From assembly GCA_019828595.1 (NCBI GenBank), contig JAHQRK010000016.1, forward strand, positions 806,001 to 870,000: a DNA stretch of 64,000 nucleotides, read 5' to 3'. Source of the DNA: Aphanomyces cochlioides. Taxonomy: Eukaryota > Oomycota > Saprolegniomycetes > Saprolegniales > Verrucalvaceae. Of the stretch, positions 44,203-56,277 are shown piece after piece. The stretch's first letter is position 1. Each line of letters starts with the position of its first letter. The notes under the pieces were generated by a model. The model searched no databases and had not been told where the DNA came from. It saw nothing but the letters and a program-made list of their open reading frames with translations. The position numbers were made by a program, and so were the translations under genes.

Positions 44203-45505
44203 ATGAACCAAGTACGCCACGAGCGCGAACTGTCCTACTCAAAGAAGATAGAGGTGGTCACGTATCTCAATGACCTCAAGACTCTGGGAAAGCTGCCCCG
44301 TGGGGCAATATCCAATGCTGCCTCTTATTTCAACTTGCATCGAACAACAGTGGCGAAAATTTTGAACGACTTCGCGGTCAATCCTTTGATGCCATCGGGT
44401 AAACTCGGCAAAGTTGGTCGTAAACCGATTTACACCCAACAAGAAGTCAGGACCATCGCACGTGAAATACCTCAAAGTTTGCGCTCAACCATGCGCGATC
44501 TATCTGAAGCAGCTGGAATACCATTGACGACAATTCACCGCAGTCTCCGCCAAGGGACCCTCAAGCGCCGTACATCGCGACTCAAACCACTCTTGACAAC
44601 TTCAAATGCTCTTCAACGCCTTGATTTTGCCGCTCGCACGCCGACGCTGCGCTCCGGCCGAGCTCGCGGATTCCGCCGGCTTTGCCGGCGCCGGCTAAGC
44701 CGGTCCTCCTGAAACCCCCCACTTTGATGGAATGTGGGATGTCGTGCACCTTGATGAGAAATGGTTTAATGGTGACAAGGACACACGCAAAGTGTACCTT
44801 ACTGACGGTGAGGAGCCACTTTACCGATCGTGCAAGAGCAAGCGCTTTCTTCCAAAGGTTATGTTCATTGCTGCAGTTGCTCGACCTAGATACGACGATG
44901 AGCGCAAGAGAATGTTCAATGGAAAGATTGGCATGTGGCCAATCGTCAAGAACTTGACTGCACAACGTAGCTCGAGAAATCGACCTGCTGGGACGCTTGT
45001 GACCACCTTGACAAATGTTGATGCTCAAGTCTATCAAGAATACGTTTTTACAAGAGTTATACCTGCTATCAAGGCACGTTTCCCTACGAAGAACAAACGT
45101 GTTGTTTTACAGCACGACAACGCGACTCCACATGGCTTGATTACCGATGAGATACTATCGAGTGTGTCGACGGACGGGTGGGTCTTCGTTGTGAGGCGTC
45201 AACCCCCCAATAGTCCAGATCTCAATGTTCTGGACTTGGGCTTCTTTGCTTCAATCCAGTCCCTACAATACAAGATGGTAAGTCGCACCGTCGATGATGT
45301 TATCCATGCAACGCTCACTGCATTTGAGTGCATTGATGAAGAGAAACTGGAGAATGTGTTTTTGACGTTGCAGGCAGTCATGTGCCTTGTCATTGAGAAC
45401 AAGGGCGGCAACAATTTCCGCTTGCCACACCTTCGCAAGGATGCATTGCGGCGTCGCGGGACACTCATGACGACTGTGGATTGCCCTGAATCATTTTTAA
45501 TCTGA
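44203..45505 (+). pseudogene. mariner-like transposase, interrupted
   Basis: The N-terminal part (from Met at 44203; frame open from 44188) has the helix-turn-helix region (GAISNAASYFNLHRTTVAKIL). The C-terminal part (44732-45505) has the catalytic motifs VHLDEKWF, QHDNATPH and NSPDLNVLDLGFF; the spacing from the second Asp to the LD aspartate is 39, as in plant-type DD39D mariners. Between them, about 44640-44715 is a GC-rich stretch with a 28-bp hairpin that shifts the frame and introduces a stop (ORF 1 ends at 44712). Without that insertion the two halves are continuous in homology, so the gene was intact until recently. Confidence 0.88.
44676..44703. repeat. 28-bp GC-rich hairpin inserted in the transposase
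   Basis: CCGGCTT...AAGCCGG encloses GCCGGCGCCGGC, giving a self-complementary structure with one T:T mismatch. Its composition is unlike the surrounding transposase. Probably a small palindromic insertion. Confidence 0.65.
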
Positions 45506-45797
45506 GCCTCTGCGACCTGCATGTTTTTAACCAATAATATGCATGAAATTGATTTGTAGCCAATGGTAATGAATTGTCGGTGGTAAAGTGGAAAAAGTTA
45601 GTTTTTCTCGGTCGGCGGTAAAGTGGAACAGAGGAATTAATTGTAAACGTTTGCTGAAATAAATAAATATTTTGTGACATCTGAATTACTCCAAATACTC
45701 CCCACCAAGCATTTTCACGACGTTTCATTGAGCAATAAACGATTGGAGACAGTGTAACACGTGTATTGGACTCTATATTTCGTCATAAAACATTTCG

Positions 45798-47388
45798 ATG
45801 GTCCAAGTCCACCCCCCTCCCAACATCCTCCGAGGAAAGCAACAGGCTGACCTCTACTTCACTCGTCTCTCGGACACGAGCAACGTCTGGGTATGCAAAT
45901 GCGGTGTCAAGCGAACCCAGAGCAGCTCAGGCTACACGAACTTGTGTAGTCATGTTACTTCCTGCCACCCCGAATACCAACAGTTGGACCCCAACAACCC
46001 CTCCAACGTGTCCTTAATCCTCGATATGCTCATACCTCCAAGTGTACGTAAGGTATATGGCTGGATTGACTGGACTGTTATTTCATTACTACCCTTTTCA
46101 TTTTGTGAAAATGATATGTCTCGAAAACATTCCCGTTTGGAGCCGATTAGTCAAAATACCCTGATGAAATGGATGGAGAAGTTGACCGATTGTGTCGAGA
46201 AGAAGATATCTGATGTGCTTCCTGACAAACTTGCCATTGTCTTTGATGGATGGTCCCTCGGATGTACACACTACGTTGCTGTCTTTGTGTCTTTTCCCTC
46301 AAATGATTCGATTGGCTATCAAAAGTTCCTACTATCTTTTGCACCAATCAATGAAGAGGATTCATTGAACGCGATATCACACAAGAAATACTTGGAATTT
46401 GTATTGGATGTATTTGGGAAGACCTTATCCAATATTGTTGTTTTGATTGGTGATAATTGCTCCACCAATCGTGCGCTGTCTCGCCTCCTTGGAATCCCAT
46501 TGGTTGGTTGCGCGAGCCACCGTTTCAACTTGTTTGTGGGTGATATCTTGCATGAAAAAGAAGAAATAGTCAATTTGGTCAATGACCTTATGCGCAAGTC
46601 GAAGACCATCATTCTGTCGGCCAAGCTTCGTCGCTCAGGTTTGTCAAGCTTGACAAACGCGACTCGATGGAGCTCGACCTACGCAATGTTTCGGCGCTAC
46701 AGGGACATCAAGGGCTTTCTACGCTTCTTAGACGACCGCGAGGTCGAGTCCATGCTTCCCACCGTCTCGCAAGATCGTGAAATCTCGGATCTGCTTGAAA
46801 CACTCGATGATCTCCATTCTGCCACCGTGGCACTTCAAGATTCAGAAATATCACTCTCTGATGTCCGTGATATTTTCGATGAAGCGATTGAATCCTACCT
46901 CCAAGCCATTGTTCGCCTTGGAGAGAACTCCGAAATTGTCGAAAATGTCGAATTCGAAACTGCCGTGGTGAAAATTTTGCGTGGTACGACTAGAGTTGTC
47001 AGCGAGTTAAACCGTTTTTAATACATGCGCCATTGGTTATAAACATAGATTGCATAGCAGTTCCACATATCCAAACAACACGAGACTGTGTAAAATGAAA
47101 CAATGTCTGTGGATGAACCGTTCGGTGCATTGAGCTCAGACTGCGCGAGTTCATCCAGCATTTACCCAAGCGCTATCTCTACAGGTGGTGATAATCTACC
47201 CACCAATGGCTTTTATGGCGCTGAAGTACCTTGTACTAACATCTACATCAGTTCCCAGTGAATCAGCGTTTACAATGGCAGGCCAAGCTGAAGACAAACG
47301 AGGCACGAGACTAGGAGATGACTCGATCGAGATGATTTGTGAGCTACAGTCGTTCTTGAAGTTTAATTGTTGCAATAGACTTGTTTAA
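45798..47388 (+). mobile_element. hAT-family transposase remnant (BED finger, broken C-terminus)
   Basis: The main ORF 45798-47021 (407 aa) has an N-terminal BED-like zinc finger (WVCKCG...GYTNLCSHVTSCH) and hAT catalytic-region features (IVFDGWSLGCTHYVAVF, LIGDNCSTNRALS, VGCASHRFNLFV, SLTNATRWSSTYAM). The hAT C-terminal dimerisation region (YPPMAFMALKYLVLTSTSVPSESAFTMAG) is found separately at 47185-47388. About 160 bp of unrelated sequence with stops lies between, so the gene is broken. Just beyond it, 47410-47540 contains inverted GAGTCGACTCAAGTT-type repeats, which look like hAT subterminal repeats. Confidence 0.82.
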
Positions 47389-48302
47389 AATGTCGGAATA
47401 ACCTGATTTGCTTCCAATCGAGTCGACTCAAGTTCAACTCGGGTCCAACCCGAGTCAATCAAGTCAGCCATTCCATGACCTGTGATCGATCAGATCATGC
47501 AGGCTCCAACTTGACTCGACTCAATCAAACGAGTTGACAACACTAGGTACGACTTCATCGATGAGTGATGGTCAAAGGATGAGTGTTGGTCGTTTGGTGG
47601 TTCCTCGAGCATCGGCGAAGAATGGGGGACAGTTTGACTTGAAGCATGTGGTGCGTATGCATTTTAAACCAGCTTGATTTAAATCTGCGACTTCTCGATG
47701 TCGTGCGTCCAAAATGATCGATTATTGCGGTCGATCCGATTGACCACAATATACCGCAACCTATGGATTGAGTCAATACATAGGTCACGCTCGGCCGAGC
47801 ACCATGATGACTTTATGTCTTCAAAGTTCATCAGGGGCATTCTTCATCCACAGAATCACTTCATTTGCTCTCCTTGGGCTGAAGTATTCATAATTTGGAG
47901 TAGTTTGCCGGTGCTCTAGCTGGATCAGAATTATGCAGTTGCAATCATCTCGACATAGATTTCGCCTTCGACGACGCTGAAGCGGTGGTGGCTTTGTGGC
48001 TTCAAGTGTAGGACAAGAACATCCTGCATCCGCATCTACGAGAGATGATTGACAAGCAGGAAAGAAGCCCTTCAGTGAGTGCAACCGAGTGATTTACGTC
48101 AAGCTTCTGAATGACGAGTTTTGGGGCCTATCACCTGTGTCTTGTGAAAGGGAGCTCAAAATGCTCTTCAACCTTCCCATGGACAGCTTGGCGGCAGCAG
48201 AAAAAAACAAACAAATTATGCTCGGTGCTGCGGTCGAACACGAGTAGTGATCGCAATCTCAAAAGGCTAGAATTCGGACAAGTACAAGTTTACTAGACAG
48301 GC
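47389..48302. other. flank of the transposon block and remnant of S28 copy B promoter
   Basis: 47410-47545 holds direct and inverted GACTCGAGT/GAGTCGACTCAA repeats. 47570-47710 resembles the upstream flank of S28 copies A and C. No gene is recognised between 47710 and 48302. Confidence 0.45.
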
Positions 48303-49757
48303 TTAACACTTGTCACGCAGGAAGTAGTCCACATTGGCTTCGATACGGTCCAAAGCCCAAGCGGGAGCGCGGTTCTTGGCACGCGAGTACATATCAGCAC
48401 AGTGAGCCGTGCCTTCAATGTACACAACATCCGAATGAGGGTTGACTGGCGTCGTCGTGTTGGTGAAGCCAAGAGCAGACCAAGGATCGACGGTGCCACC
48501 GGGCCAGACTACGTCAGCGACATTGACCTTGAGGCCACCATAGAATTTCAAAGTGTTGGCGACACGCGTTTCAGTGTCCGTGATGCCAAAGACTCGCTTG
48601 CACATTTCGTAATAGATAGCGTTCACGTTGGCAAACTCCAAGACACCAAAGATCGAGTTGGAGCTAGCAGTTGTTTGACCATAGCCAAACTCATTGCATG
48701 TTTGGAAAATCCATTGACGGCCGATGTTTGTCGTATCCAATGCAGTACTGTTGAGGCCCGAGATCCACTCGGTGTCATAGTCGACACCAGTGCATTGGCG
48801 AGAGTCCCAACTGAATTGTTGGTTGAACGATGCGAGCTTTTCAAGTGGCGTGAGCGACTTGTTGGCCCAGAAGTTGCAAGTGTCGTTGAGCGAGAACGAC
48901 TGGAAGCCATTGTACTGCGCAATGCTCTGGAAATTGCCAAACATGTCGACTTCGAGAACGGCGCGGTCGAGGTCGTTCTTGATGGGACCGCAAGGGTTGA
49001 AGAGCTTCTTGAACAAGTCAGCGTCTTCTTGCTTGGTCGAGACCATCAAGGCGTGGAAATCTTTCATGGCTTGGCCGACATTGTTCAAGCATTCGTCACC
49101 ACCGAAGAATTTCAGACCATAAGCGACCTTTTCGCTGTACTCGACAAAGTTTGTCTTGGCCCATACTGGAGCGGAACTTGCGACGGAGCCGACGAAATTC
49201 TTGGGGAACTTAGCCTTGGCAAAACCCGAGAGAACACCAGGGTAACTGCCACCGAAGGTGACCCACTTGTTGGCCGAAGTCAAGTTGCGTTGCTCAATGA
49301 TGTGTTGTTGCACAGCTACCAAATCTTGGAGGGCTTGATCCGAAGTCAAGTACTTCAAGCTCTCGACGGTGAAGTCAGGACGAGGTTGCGATTGACCATA
49401 GAAGCGATGCTCGACGCTGACGACGAGAGCCTTGTACTTTTGAGCCAATTCGTTCATGAACAAGTTGGGTGACGTGGTCGTGGCAGCACTGGCGACGTTT
49501 TCACCGTTGATGTAGACGAAGACAGGGTATCCAGCACCGCCAAACCAAGCAGAGTTGACGTGGTAGCGTTGACGCCACGTAGCGTTGTTGGAAGGATCGT
49601 TGTGGTCAAGCTTTTGGTTTTCAAACCATTCGTCGGCTGGAGTTGCAACGACAGACTCGACAGCAGGGCCTTCCAAGATGATCTCTTGTATAGTCTTGTG
49701 CTTGAAGACGGCAGAAGCAGTAGCAGCAAGAGCAATGAGGGCCGAGATGCGAACCAT
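48303..49757 (-). CDS. secreted serine carboxypeptidase-like protease, family S28, copy C
   Basis: 484 aa, no introns. Signal peptide (MVRISALIALAATASA). The same S28 hallmarks as copy A: VSVEHRFYGQS, GGSYPG, PGGTVDPWSALG, IEGTAHCADMY. It differs from copy A mainly in the first 150 residues and in residues about 320-400 (for example TTASSNS, CKRVFGITD). The central 519 bp (48786-49304) is identical to 41473-41991 of copy A. Ends RDKC instead of LSKK. Expression and role are expected to be similar to copy A. Confidence 0.95.
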   Translation of the reverse strand: MVRISALIALAATASAVFKHKTIQEIILEGPAVESVVATPADEWFENQKLDHNDPSNNATWRQRYHVNSAWFGGAGYPVFVYINGENVASAATTTSPNLFMNELAQKYKALVVSVEHRFYGQSQPRPDFTVESLKYLTSDQALQDLVAVQQHIIEQRNLTSANKWVTFGGSYPGVLSGFAKAKFPKNFVGSVASSAPVWAKTNFVEYSEKVAYGLKFFGGDECLNNVGQAMKDFHALMVSTKQEDADLFKKLFNPCGPIKNDLDRAVLEVDMFGNFQSIAQYNGFQSFSLNDTCNFWANKSLTPLEKLASFNQQFSWDSRQCTGVDYDTEWISGLNSTALDTTNIGRQWIFQTCNEFGYGQTTASSNSIFGVLEFANVNAIYYEMCKRVFGITDTETRVANTLKFYGGLKVNVADVVWPGGTVDPWSALGFTNTTTPVNPHSDVVYIEGTAHCADMYSRAKNRAPAWALDRIEANVDYFLRDKC

Positions 49758-52415
49758 AGCTTGTTGATCTGGGCTGGAAATTGCACAATGAGCTCATCGA
49801 TTGTACTGGATTCTCCTCCTAACCCGATCAGGTCCCGCTTCGGTCCCTGGCTCACGACCAGCTGCGATGGATTGACAATCGTTAGTGCATGACCAGTCTT
49901 GTCGCAGTAGAAACAATGTGTCCCACGCAGGGATAATGCTGACAAACACGAACCTAAAGCTTCCTTGCTGCATTTTCGCTAACTAACGCTGGAGAATCAA
50001 GTCCAACCTGGTCCGTCAAACACTCTGGGCAGTAGTTTGTTCTCCTATTGAAAGGGCATCTCCCAGGAGAATAAGCTTGGCTTTCTTCTGCACGATTCTT
50101 CACCACGAGGTTGTGTGGTACGTTTTTACTCACACTTGCAATTCTGACGAGTTTAGGAGCAATTACAAAATTTGTACGATAGATTACTTGTGATGACCAC
50201 GCCAATGCCCTTGCTCAGGTTGCGAGCGAGTTTCTGTCTATCATTGAACGCGCTGCATAATTTAGTGAGAATACGCTTCTGGTGTCATCCTTGTTGGCAT
50301 TTTACTCATCGACGGATCGTAGAGCGTGATTGTTGTACTTCGTCCAACCATGCAAAATCGTGTTCAAATATGACCATTTGAGATTGATCGAAGAGTCAAT
50401 CGATAATCATGATCCCAGCGACATTCCAAGTGCAGCTTTTGTTCAAAACCCTTTGCTTCGCATTCCTGATCGCCCCACGCACAATGACCAGATGAGGGAC
50501 AGAATTTCAAGGAGCATGTGTTGTCTCGGTGTGTGCAACCAACTTGATTTATCGCGACTTTCTGTCCATGTAATCACCAAAATGACCGGATAACATTATG
50601 GCTATACGGATAACACCGTTTCGAGAACTCGAAGTCCATCAGTCATTCTGCAAACCTAAGAATCGCGTGCTTAATCGCATTTCATCTGAATTAACCACAG
50701 CTCGGAGATGTCTACAACTCAGTATTTTTGCAATAGCCTCGCAGCATTGTTCATTGTTCAAACCGCAAAGCATCAAGTATATAAGATTATATAGGGTACC
50801 TTTGAAATTCGAATTTATCAAAGCTATTATGTATACAAGGCTTTTGAATAAGAGAAAAGTAAATGAATGCACTGTCATGCACTCCGATATGCATCCGGAG
50901 TTAATGCAATTTTGACCAGGAAATTTATCAAACGTATACTACTCTGGTCCGCATTATGAGCAACATTTGGATTACACAGTATTTGACACATTTGTTTTTT
51001 GTATACTTCATTTGTGACACTGGGCACTATTTAGTGCCAACGTAGTTGATGAGAGCAAGATTGTCATCAATAGCTGGTTGTTGGAGCTGTTAAGAGGTCT
51101 ATTTAGCTTCACATAGACGGTATACAACCCGTAGATCTGACAGGGTTCCTGTCTGATGATTAAATAGAGCTTGAGAAACTCAAACCTTACCATTTAACAG
51201 CGTTTGTGCTGTGATGAACGTATTGTGTTTCCGAGCGTCAATTCTAGCTTGACCACAATGTAGTACAAAGTGTGCTTTACTTAATTACTCTCTCTCATAA
51301 GTCTAAGCTTCGTCTATGTGATGGCGCACATCACAATCTACTGGTCGTCAAATTTTTGGAATTTTTACACTTCTGTCATTTCACAACCAGAACTCCGTTT
51401 GAAGATCAAAAAGTGTCCAATCAAAGCTCTTTTTCTGCTCTGTTTTATAAACCAATCAGCATCGATTTTACAGTAGAAACAGCCTTAATCCACCAATTAT
51501 ACCCCAAATGATGCTGATATTATGGACGAGAGTAGTATTGAATAGTTCTTTTAGCAGAACCACAATTCACAATTGCATAATGCTCAGCTGTAGCCAATGA
51601 CCTTTCTCGCCATACCCAAAAATTGCATGATTCCTTGGCCATGATTGACCATGCCTCAAATGCTTGAGCACCCATGAAGTCCTGAAGGATTTTATGGCCG
51701 TGTAGAGTGGCAAGCAAACGACCACGTCAATTTTGTCTCTCCATTGACAAAATTGCATATTTTCCAAGAATCACTACAATGCTCTGTCATTTAAATCCAA
51801 AGAACGAATAGCGACAACCTGTCAGTAAATTCCACCCAAGCGAGGGGCGAAAGAGAGAACTGATAGTTGATGCTGCAGCAGGCTCAGCTGTGGGATTCCT
51901 CGTCGGAGAGTTTCGTGGCATCGCAGCATTCAAATCTGTCGAGCACAAGGAAAATCTTACCAATCAATTGCATGCATCTCTTTGATCGTCCAATCACAAT
52001 CATCATGGGTGATCATCCATGGTTGTCGATACTGCGCAGCCATTTTTGATAGGTAGATATTCTATTCATCGTGTATTCGCAATCACAAATTCATAAAGAC
52101 GCAGAGAGTCATGAATATCGAGAGCAATTACAAACTCCATGCATCTTGTGTATCAACGGATGAGAGTTCACTGCTAAGATATTGGAAATTGTATACTAGT
52201 ATTGGTTAATTCTCAACCAATCCAAATTTGAGTAAATTGGAATTTCGGTCCAATCATATTTCATCATTTGATCGCGTCGCTCGTCATGAAGCGATTCATT
52301 TTGAGGAATTGCTTGAATGGTGGGATTGCGACAACTTCGAGGGCTTCCGAGCTCTCTTAGAAGGTGCTGGTCATCAATGCCACCTGTGGACAAAGCTTCA
52401 GTCAAGGCAAGCTCT
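49758..52415. other. long AT-rich intergenic region
   Basis: The first 800 bp duplicate the upstream region of S28 copy A. A pair of CGGATAAC elements is at 50585-50615 with no nearby gene. The rest is AT-rich. ORFs below 110 codons are not recognisable. Confidence 0.4.
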
Positions 52416-53615
52416 ATGCAAGACGACTATGGCGTCATGGAAGCGAGCAAGCAAGTCTTCCGCCTGCCGTCCTTCCAATTGGACAGCGGAGTCACTCTCG
52501 ACCAAGTCGAAGTGAACTACAAAACGTTTGGCACATTGAATGCCACGCGAGACAATGTTCTCTTCGTGTGTCATGCCTTGACCGGCAATGCTGCGCTTGA
52601 TTCGTGGTGGGGAAGTCTCCTTGGCGATGGAAAACCCTTCGACACGTCCAAGTATTTGGTCGTATGTGCCAATGTCCTTGGCTCTTGCTACGGCACTACT
52701 GGTCCGACATCGATCAATCCTGCTACTGGCAAGCGGTACGGAGCTTCGTTTCCCGATGTAACCATTCGCGACACGGTAAGACTGCATCAACGCCTTGTCC
52801 TCGAAGAAATTGGCGCCACCAAGGTAAAATTCCTCCTGATTGCGTATTTGGACCTAACACACTTTGCTATAGATTGCAGGCGTTGTTGGTGGCTCTCTGG
52901 GCGGCATGCAAGCTCTCGAATGGGGCATATTAGGCAAGGATATCGTGCAAAAATTGGCTGTCATTGCCTGTGGGGCGAGACACACTGGCTGGCAGATTGG
53001 TATCAGCGACGTCCAACGACAAGCTATTTACAGAGTATGCGCAATGTCCACATTTGAGTCATAGCTAACATTATGTCTAGGATCCGATGTATAAAAATGG
53101 CGACTACGACGTTGCCTCACCACCCAACAAGGGCCTTGCTCTTGCTCGACAGATCGCCATGATTTCCTACCGAACGCATCGCGTGTACGATGAAAAGTTT
53201 GGGCGCGAGCGTCAGCCAGAGGATCCTGAAAAGTTTGCCGTGGAGTCTTATTTGCACCACCAGGGCGAAAAATTTCTCACTCGCTTCGATGCCAACTCGT
53301 ACATTACAGTGACGAAAATGATGGACACACATGACATTGGCCGGGACCGCGGCGGTAATCTCCATCATTTTATTGAATTGCCTTATGTGCTATTCGTGTG
53401 TAGGACTTGAAGCCGCCTGCCGCGAGCTCAAAATGCCAGTGCTTATTGCTGGAATTGATTCAGATGTGATTTACCCGCTCACAGAGCAGCAACAACTCCA
53501 TGATTTGATTCCGCACTCCTCACTTTGTGTGATTGAATCCCCACATGGCCACGACGGCTTTTTATTAGAGCAGGATGCAGTTGGCGAGGCCCTCACGTCG
53601 TTCTTGGCAGACTAG
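52416..53615 (+). CDS. metX: homoserine O-acetyltransferase
   Basis: Exons 52416-52823, 52873-53034, 53081-53354 and 53404-53615 encode 351 aa (introns 49, 46 and 49 bp). An alpha/beta-hydrolase-fold acyltransferase that makes O-acetylhomoserine from acetyl-CoA for methionine synthesis. Visible hallmarks: VEVNYKTFGTLNATRDNVLFVCHALTG, GSCYGTTGPTS, nucleophile Ser144 in GGSLGGMQ, Asp302 in the IDSDVIYP loop, and His331 in SPHGHDGFL. A homoserine O-succinyltransferase function cannot be excluded from sequence alone. The start at 52416 gives a normal N-terminus; no clear transit peptide, so cytosolic. Confidence 0.95.
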
Positions 53616-53897
53616 AACATTAGATGATTGCACAAGCTTTCTTGGACGAGCCATGCGAACCCAACGACCGTTGGCATCCCATCGCAAAGCCAAAGATTAG
53701 ATCGATTAGATTTGGTGCTTGTCAATTGTAATGTACCTCATAGTAGACTTCATCAATAATGCTGGAATTGTATCATCATGACGCAGTCACGATTAAGTCG
53801 AACACAGCCAGAGATGGCTGAGCATGGGAAAACAGTCATTTTCATTGTATTAGAGCCTTAATATAGTTTATATAATCATTGTTCTATCATAATAAGG

Positions 53898-56277
53898 TTA
53901 CTTCTGCACTGCGCGATGACCAAACGCGCGATGCGTGGACTCGAGCATTGTGATGGCAACAGACGGCGCTGCTTTTTGCAACTGCCGCCAAGATTCGGCT
54001 CGAATGCGCAGTACCACGCAATTGCTCTGTGCCAGAACGTTTTGACGAGGTACAACCGGCACAATGTCTCCTGGTTGAAGCACGCCCACCTTTGTTTGCA
54101 TCGACGCGTCGTATACATCGATTTGGCCAGCACAGAGGAATGTCCACGAGATATCGTTGTCGGTCTAGAAAAGCGTACAATGAGCGTTGGATGAAAAATT
54201 GGAAACGTACTCTGAGCATGGTTTGTGGTGGAAGATTCTCAACTTCATCCAAGTACTTGGCCACAACAGGCGCTACCTTTTCAAATCCAACGTGGTGTTG
54301 GACGAAATTGTTCCAGCTATCGTAAAGTTGATTTCCCCGCTTCACTGCGACGTTGGTGTGATGAGCATCCATAAAGTGATGCAAGCTTTCATGACGGCGA
54401 ATTTTTAGCGCTGCAAATCGAGATTGGATTTGAGTCGGCACATGACACAAATGGATTTCAAAGTGGCAATGATCAGCGACACCTTGCACACGGCGGAGAA
54501 TCTGCACAAAAGTGCCGTCAACAAGCAACACACTTTCAAAATCCAGCACTAGGGTCTCGTAGGGAAGCGTAAGCCACTGGCTCTTGACCAAGTCTAAGAC
54601 CTGCATGGCATTGGCAAACGATAGGTTTCCGTGGAGGCGAAGCATAAACGTAGCATTGTCATGCATCCTCGCACAATCTTTGACACAGCCCGAGACATGG
54701 AGGTCCATCAAAGCTGTGAGCATTGAGAGCACAACGCCAAGGCCAACACTTGGAAGGACACCCAACGTAAGAAACGTGAGAAAAGTGGTCAATATCGTCG
54801 CAACTTCCAGGCGAGACAAGAAAGCGGCAGGTGCAATCATGTAGTTCTCAAGAAAGTGAAAGCCAATGTACATAAGGAGACCACCAAACACAAACTTTGG
54901 AATCACAAGAAGCGGTGTGAGACCAACGCCCCACAGAAGCACCAACAAGACAGCACAGATGAGCACGGGGGCGCGAGGATGGGCCTTGAAATTCGCCATG
55001 AGTGCCATAGCTGAGACGTAATGGGTGCCACCACAGCAGCCAAGCAGGCCAGCCAAAATGTTCGCCTTGCCAATTGTTTCAATCTCGAAATCGACATTAA
55101 CATTCTGGCGAAAGACAGTTGAAAGAGATCCAATCAGCACAGAATACTTGAGTGAGATGAGAAGGAGAAGCGTGGGAACGATCTCAAGGAATGCAAGTCC
55201 AAGTACGGACCAAGACACTTCCGACCACGCAATCTCAGCCCATGAGTACCAGCGCGGTGTCTCTCTGAGCATCTTGGACGACCAGTTGAACAACCAAGGA
55301 GCCGTGTCAATCGACGTCGAACTGGCAATGATGTGAAATCCAACAATGGAACCAATGATAAGAGTTGGAAACACAACATTGGGCGAGATGTGGAATTGCT
55401 TGGCTGCTGTGGCAAGCACTGCGAAGACAATCGTGGGAAGGACGAGTGCAATGGTTTCGAGTGACGTCGGAAAGGATACAGAGGAGCTGATTTCGATCCC
55501 GTCTTTAATCAACACACCACCAAGACCAGACAGAAAGCCAGCAATCACTACGAATTTGATATACAACACTGTACAAGGACAACAGTACAGTACCTGGATA
55601 CGGCAAATAGTTGACGACTGATGTGACTCGAAAATATCCAAGGCTAAACAATAGCACGCCAATGAAGACAGACGAAAGCGCTGATGCGACCAGAACAGTC
55701 GGCACGGCAATCACCATGTTGTGGCCCAATCGATGGCTGATGCTTTGAGCCATTCCAGCGAGAATCGGTACACTATTCACGTGTTAGCACGGAAAGATGG
55801 AACAGAACAAACGTACACTGAGGCATCGATGGCGCCCATTGCATACGGAACGGAACTTCGCCAAGAGAGAAAGACACACATGAACGCAGTACCGAGTAGA
55901 TGCATATCGATTGCATTGGCAACATATGCCGAGAGCGGGCCGGATGTTCCAACGAGAACATTGGCTGTTGACACTGCAATGGTGGACGTGAGCATGAAGG
56001 CAATGACGCCAGAGAGACAGTTGATCCCGACCTCATTCGCATAGCGACTCCACGTCGGCTTGGTGGTCTCTTCACCTGAGGTTACGTCCAAATCGATGCA
56101 CTTGGTCGGGTTGTGGAGCGGAAGCAACGGCGCAGATTCGTTCGGCACAACCGTCGCTGGTGCAAAGAAACTACCACGCGATCGCTTGCCCTCAAGGGAC
56201 GATAGATACTCGGTAGATTTCGAGCGGATGGACTCTCGCAATGACGCCGGTGGCGGTACAGCCGATGGATCGTGCAT
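53898..56277 (-). CDS. SulP-family anion transporter with STAS and C-terminal cNMP-binding-like domain
   Basis: Exons 56277-55817, 55772-55594, 55547-54211 and 54164-53898 encode 747 aa. A SulP membrane core occupies about residues 80-500 (GVIAFMLTSTIAVSTANVLVG, PILAGMAQSISHRLGHN, ANILAGLLGCCGGTHYVSAM, FGGLLMYIGFHFLENY). A STAS-like domain follows (FMLRLHGNLSFANAMQVLDLV, TLVLDFESVLLVDGTFVQIL). The last exon adds a cyclic-nucleotide-binding-like beta-roll (WTFLCAGQIDVYDASMQTKVGVLQPGDIV). This architecture is known from fungal SulP proteins such as Vsb1 (YGR125W), linked to vacuolar transport of basic amino acids. Substrate is unknown here. A start upstream of 56277 is possible; the frame stays open. 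Confidence 0.88.

Larger units (their letters stand above)
43964..45637 (+). mobile_element. mariner-like element (plant/oomycete DD39D type)
   Basis: A 1674-bp element bounded by TA dinucleotides (43962-43963 and 45638-45639) and about 26-bp terminal inverted repeats (TTCCTCTGTTCCACTTTACC, continuing CGCCGAC). A second, degenerate copy of the repeat core (GGTGGTAAAGTGGAA) lies just inside the right end at about 45580. It carries one transposase gene that is broken by a GC-rich insertion. It lies between the S28 copy B fragment and a hAT transposase remnant. Confidence 0.88.

Noticed and set aside
48402..49472. 356-codon ORF on the + strand opposite S28 copy C (and a 229-codon one opposite copy A)
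   Set aside because: They lie wholly antisense to a clear protease gene; the protein has no domain and its length follows from the codon bias of the sense strand.
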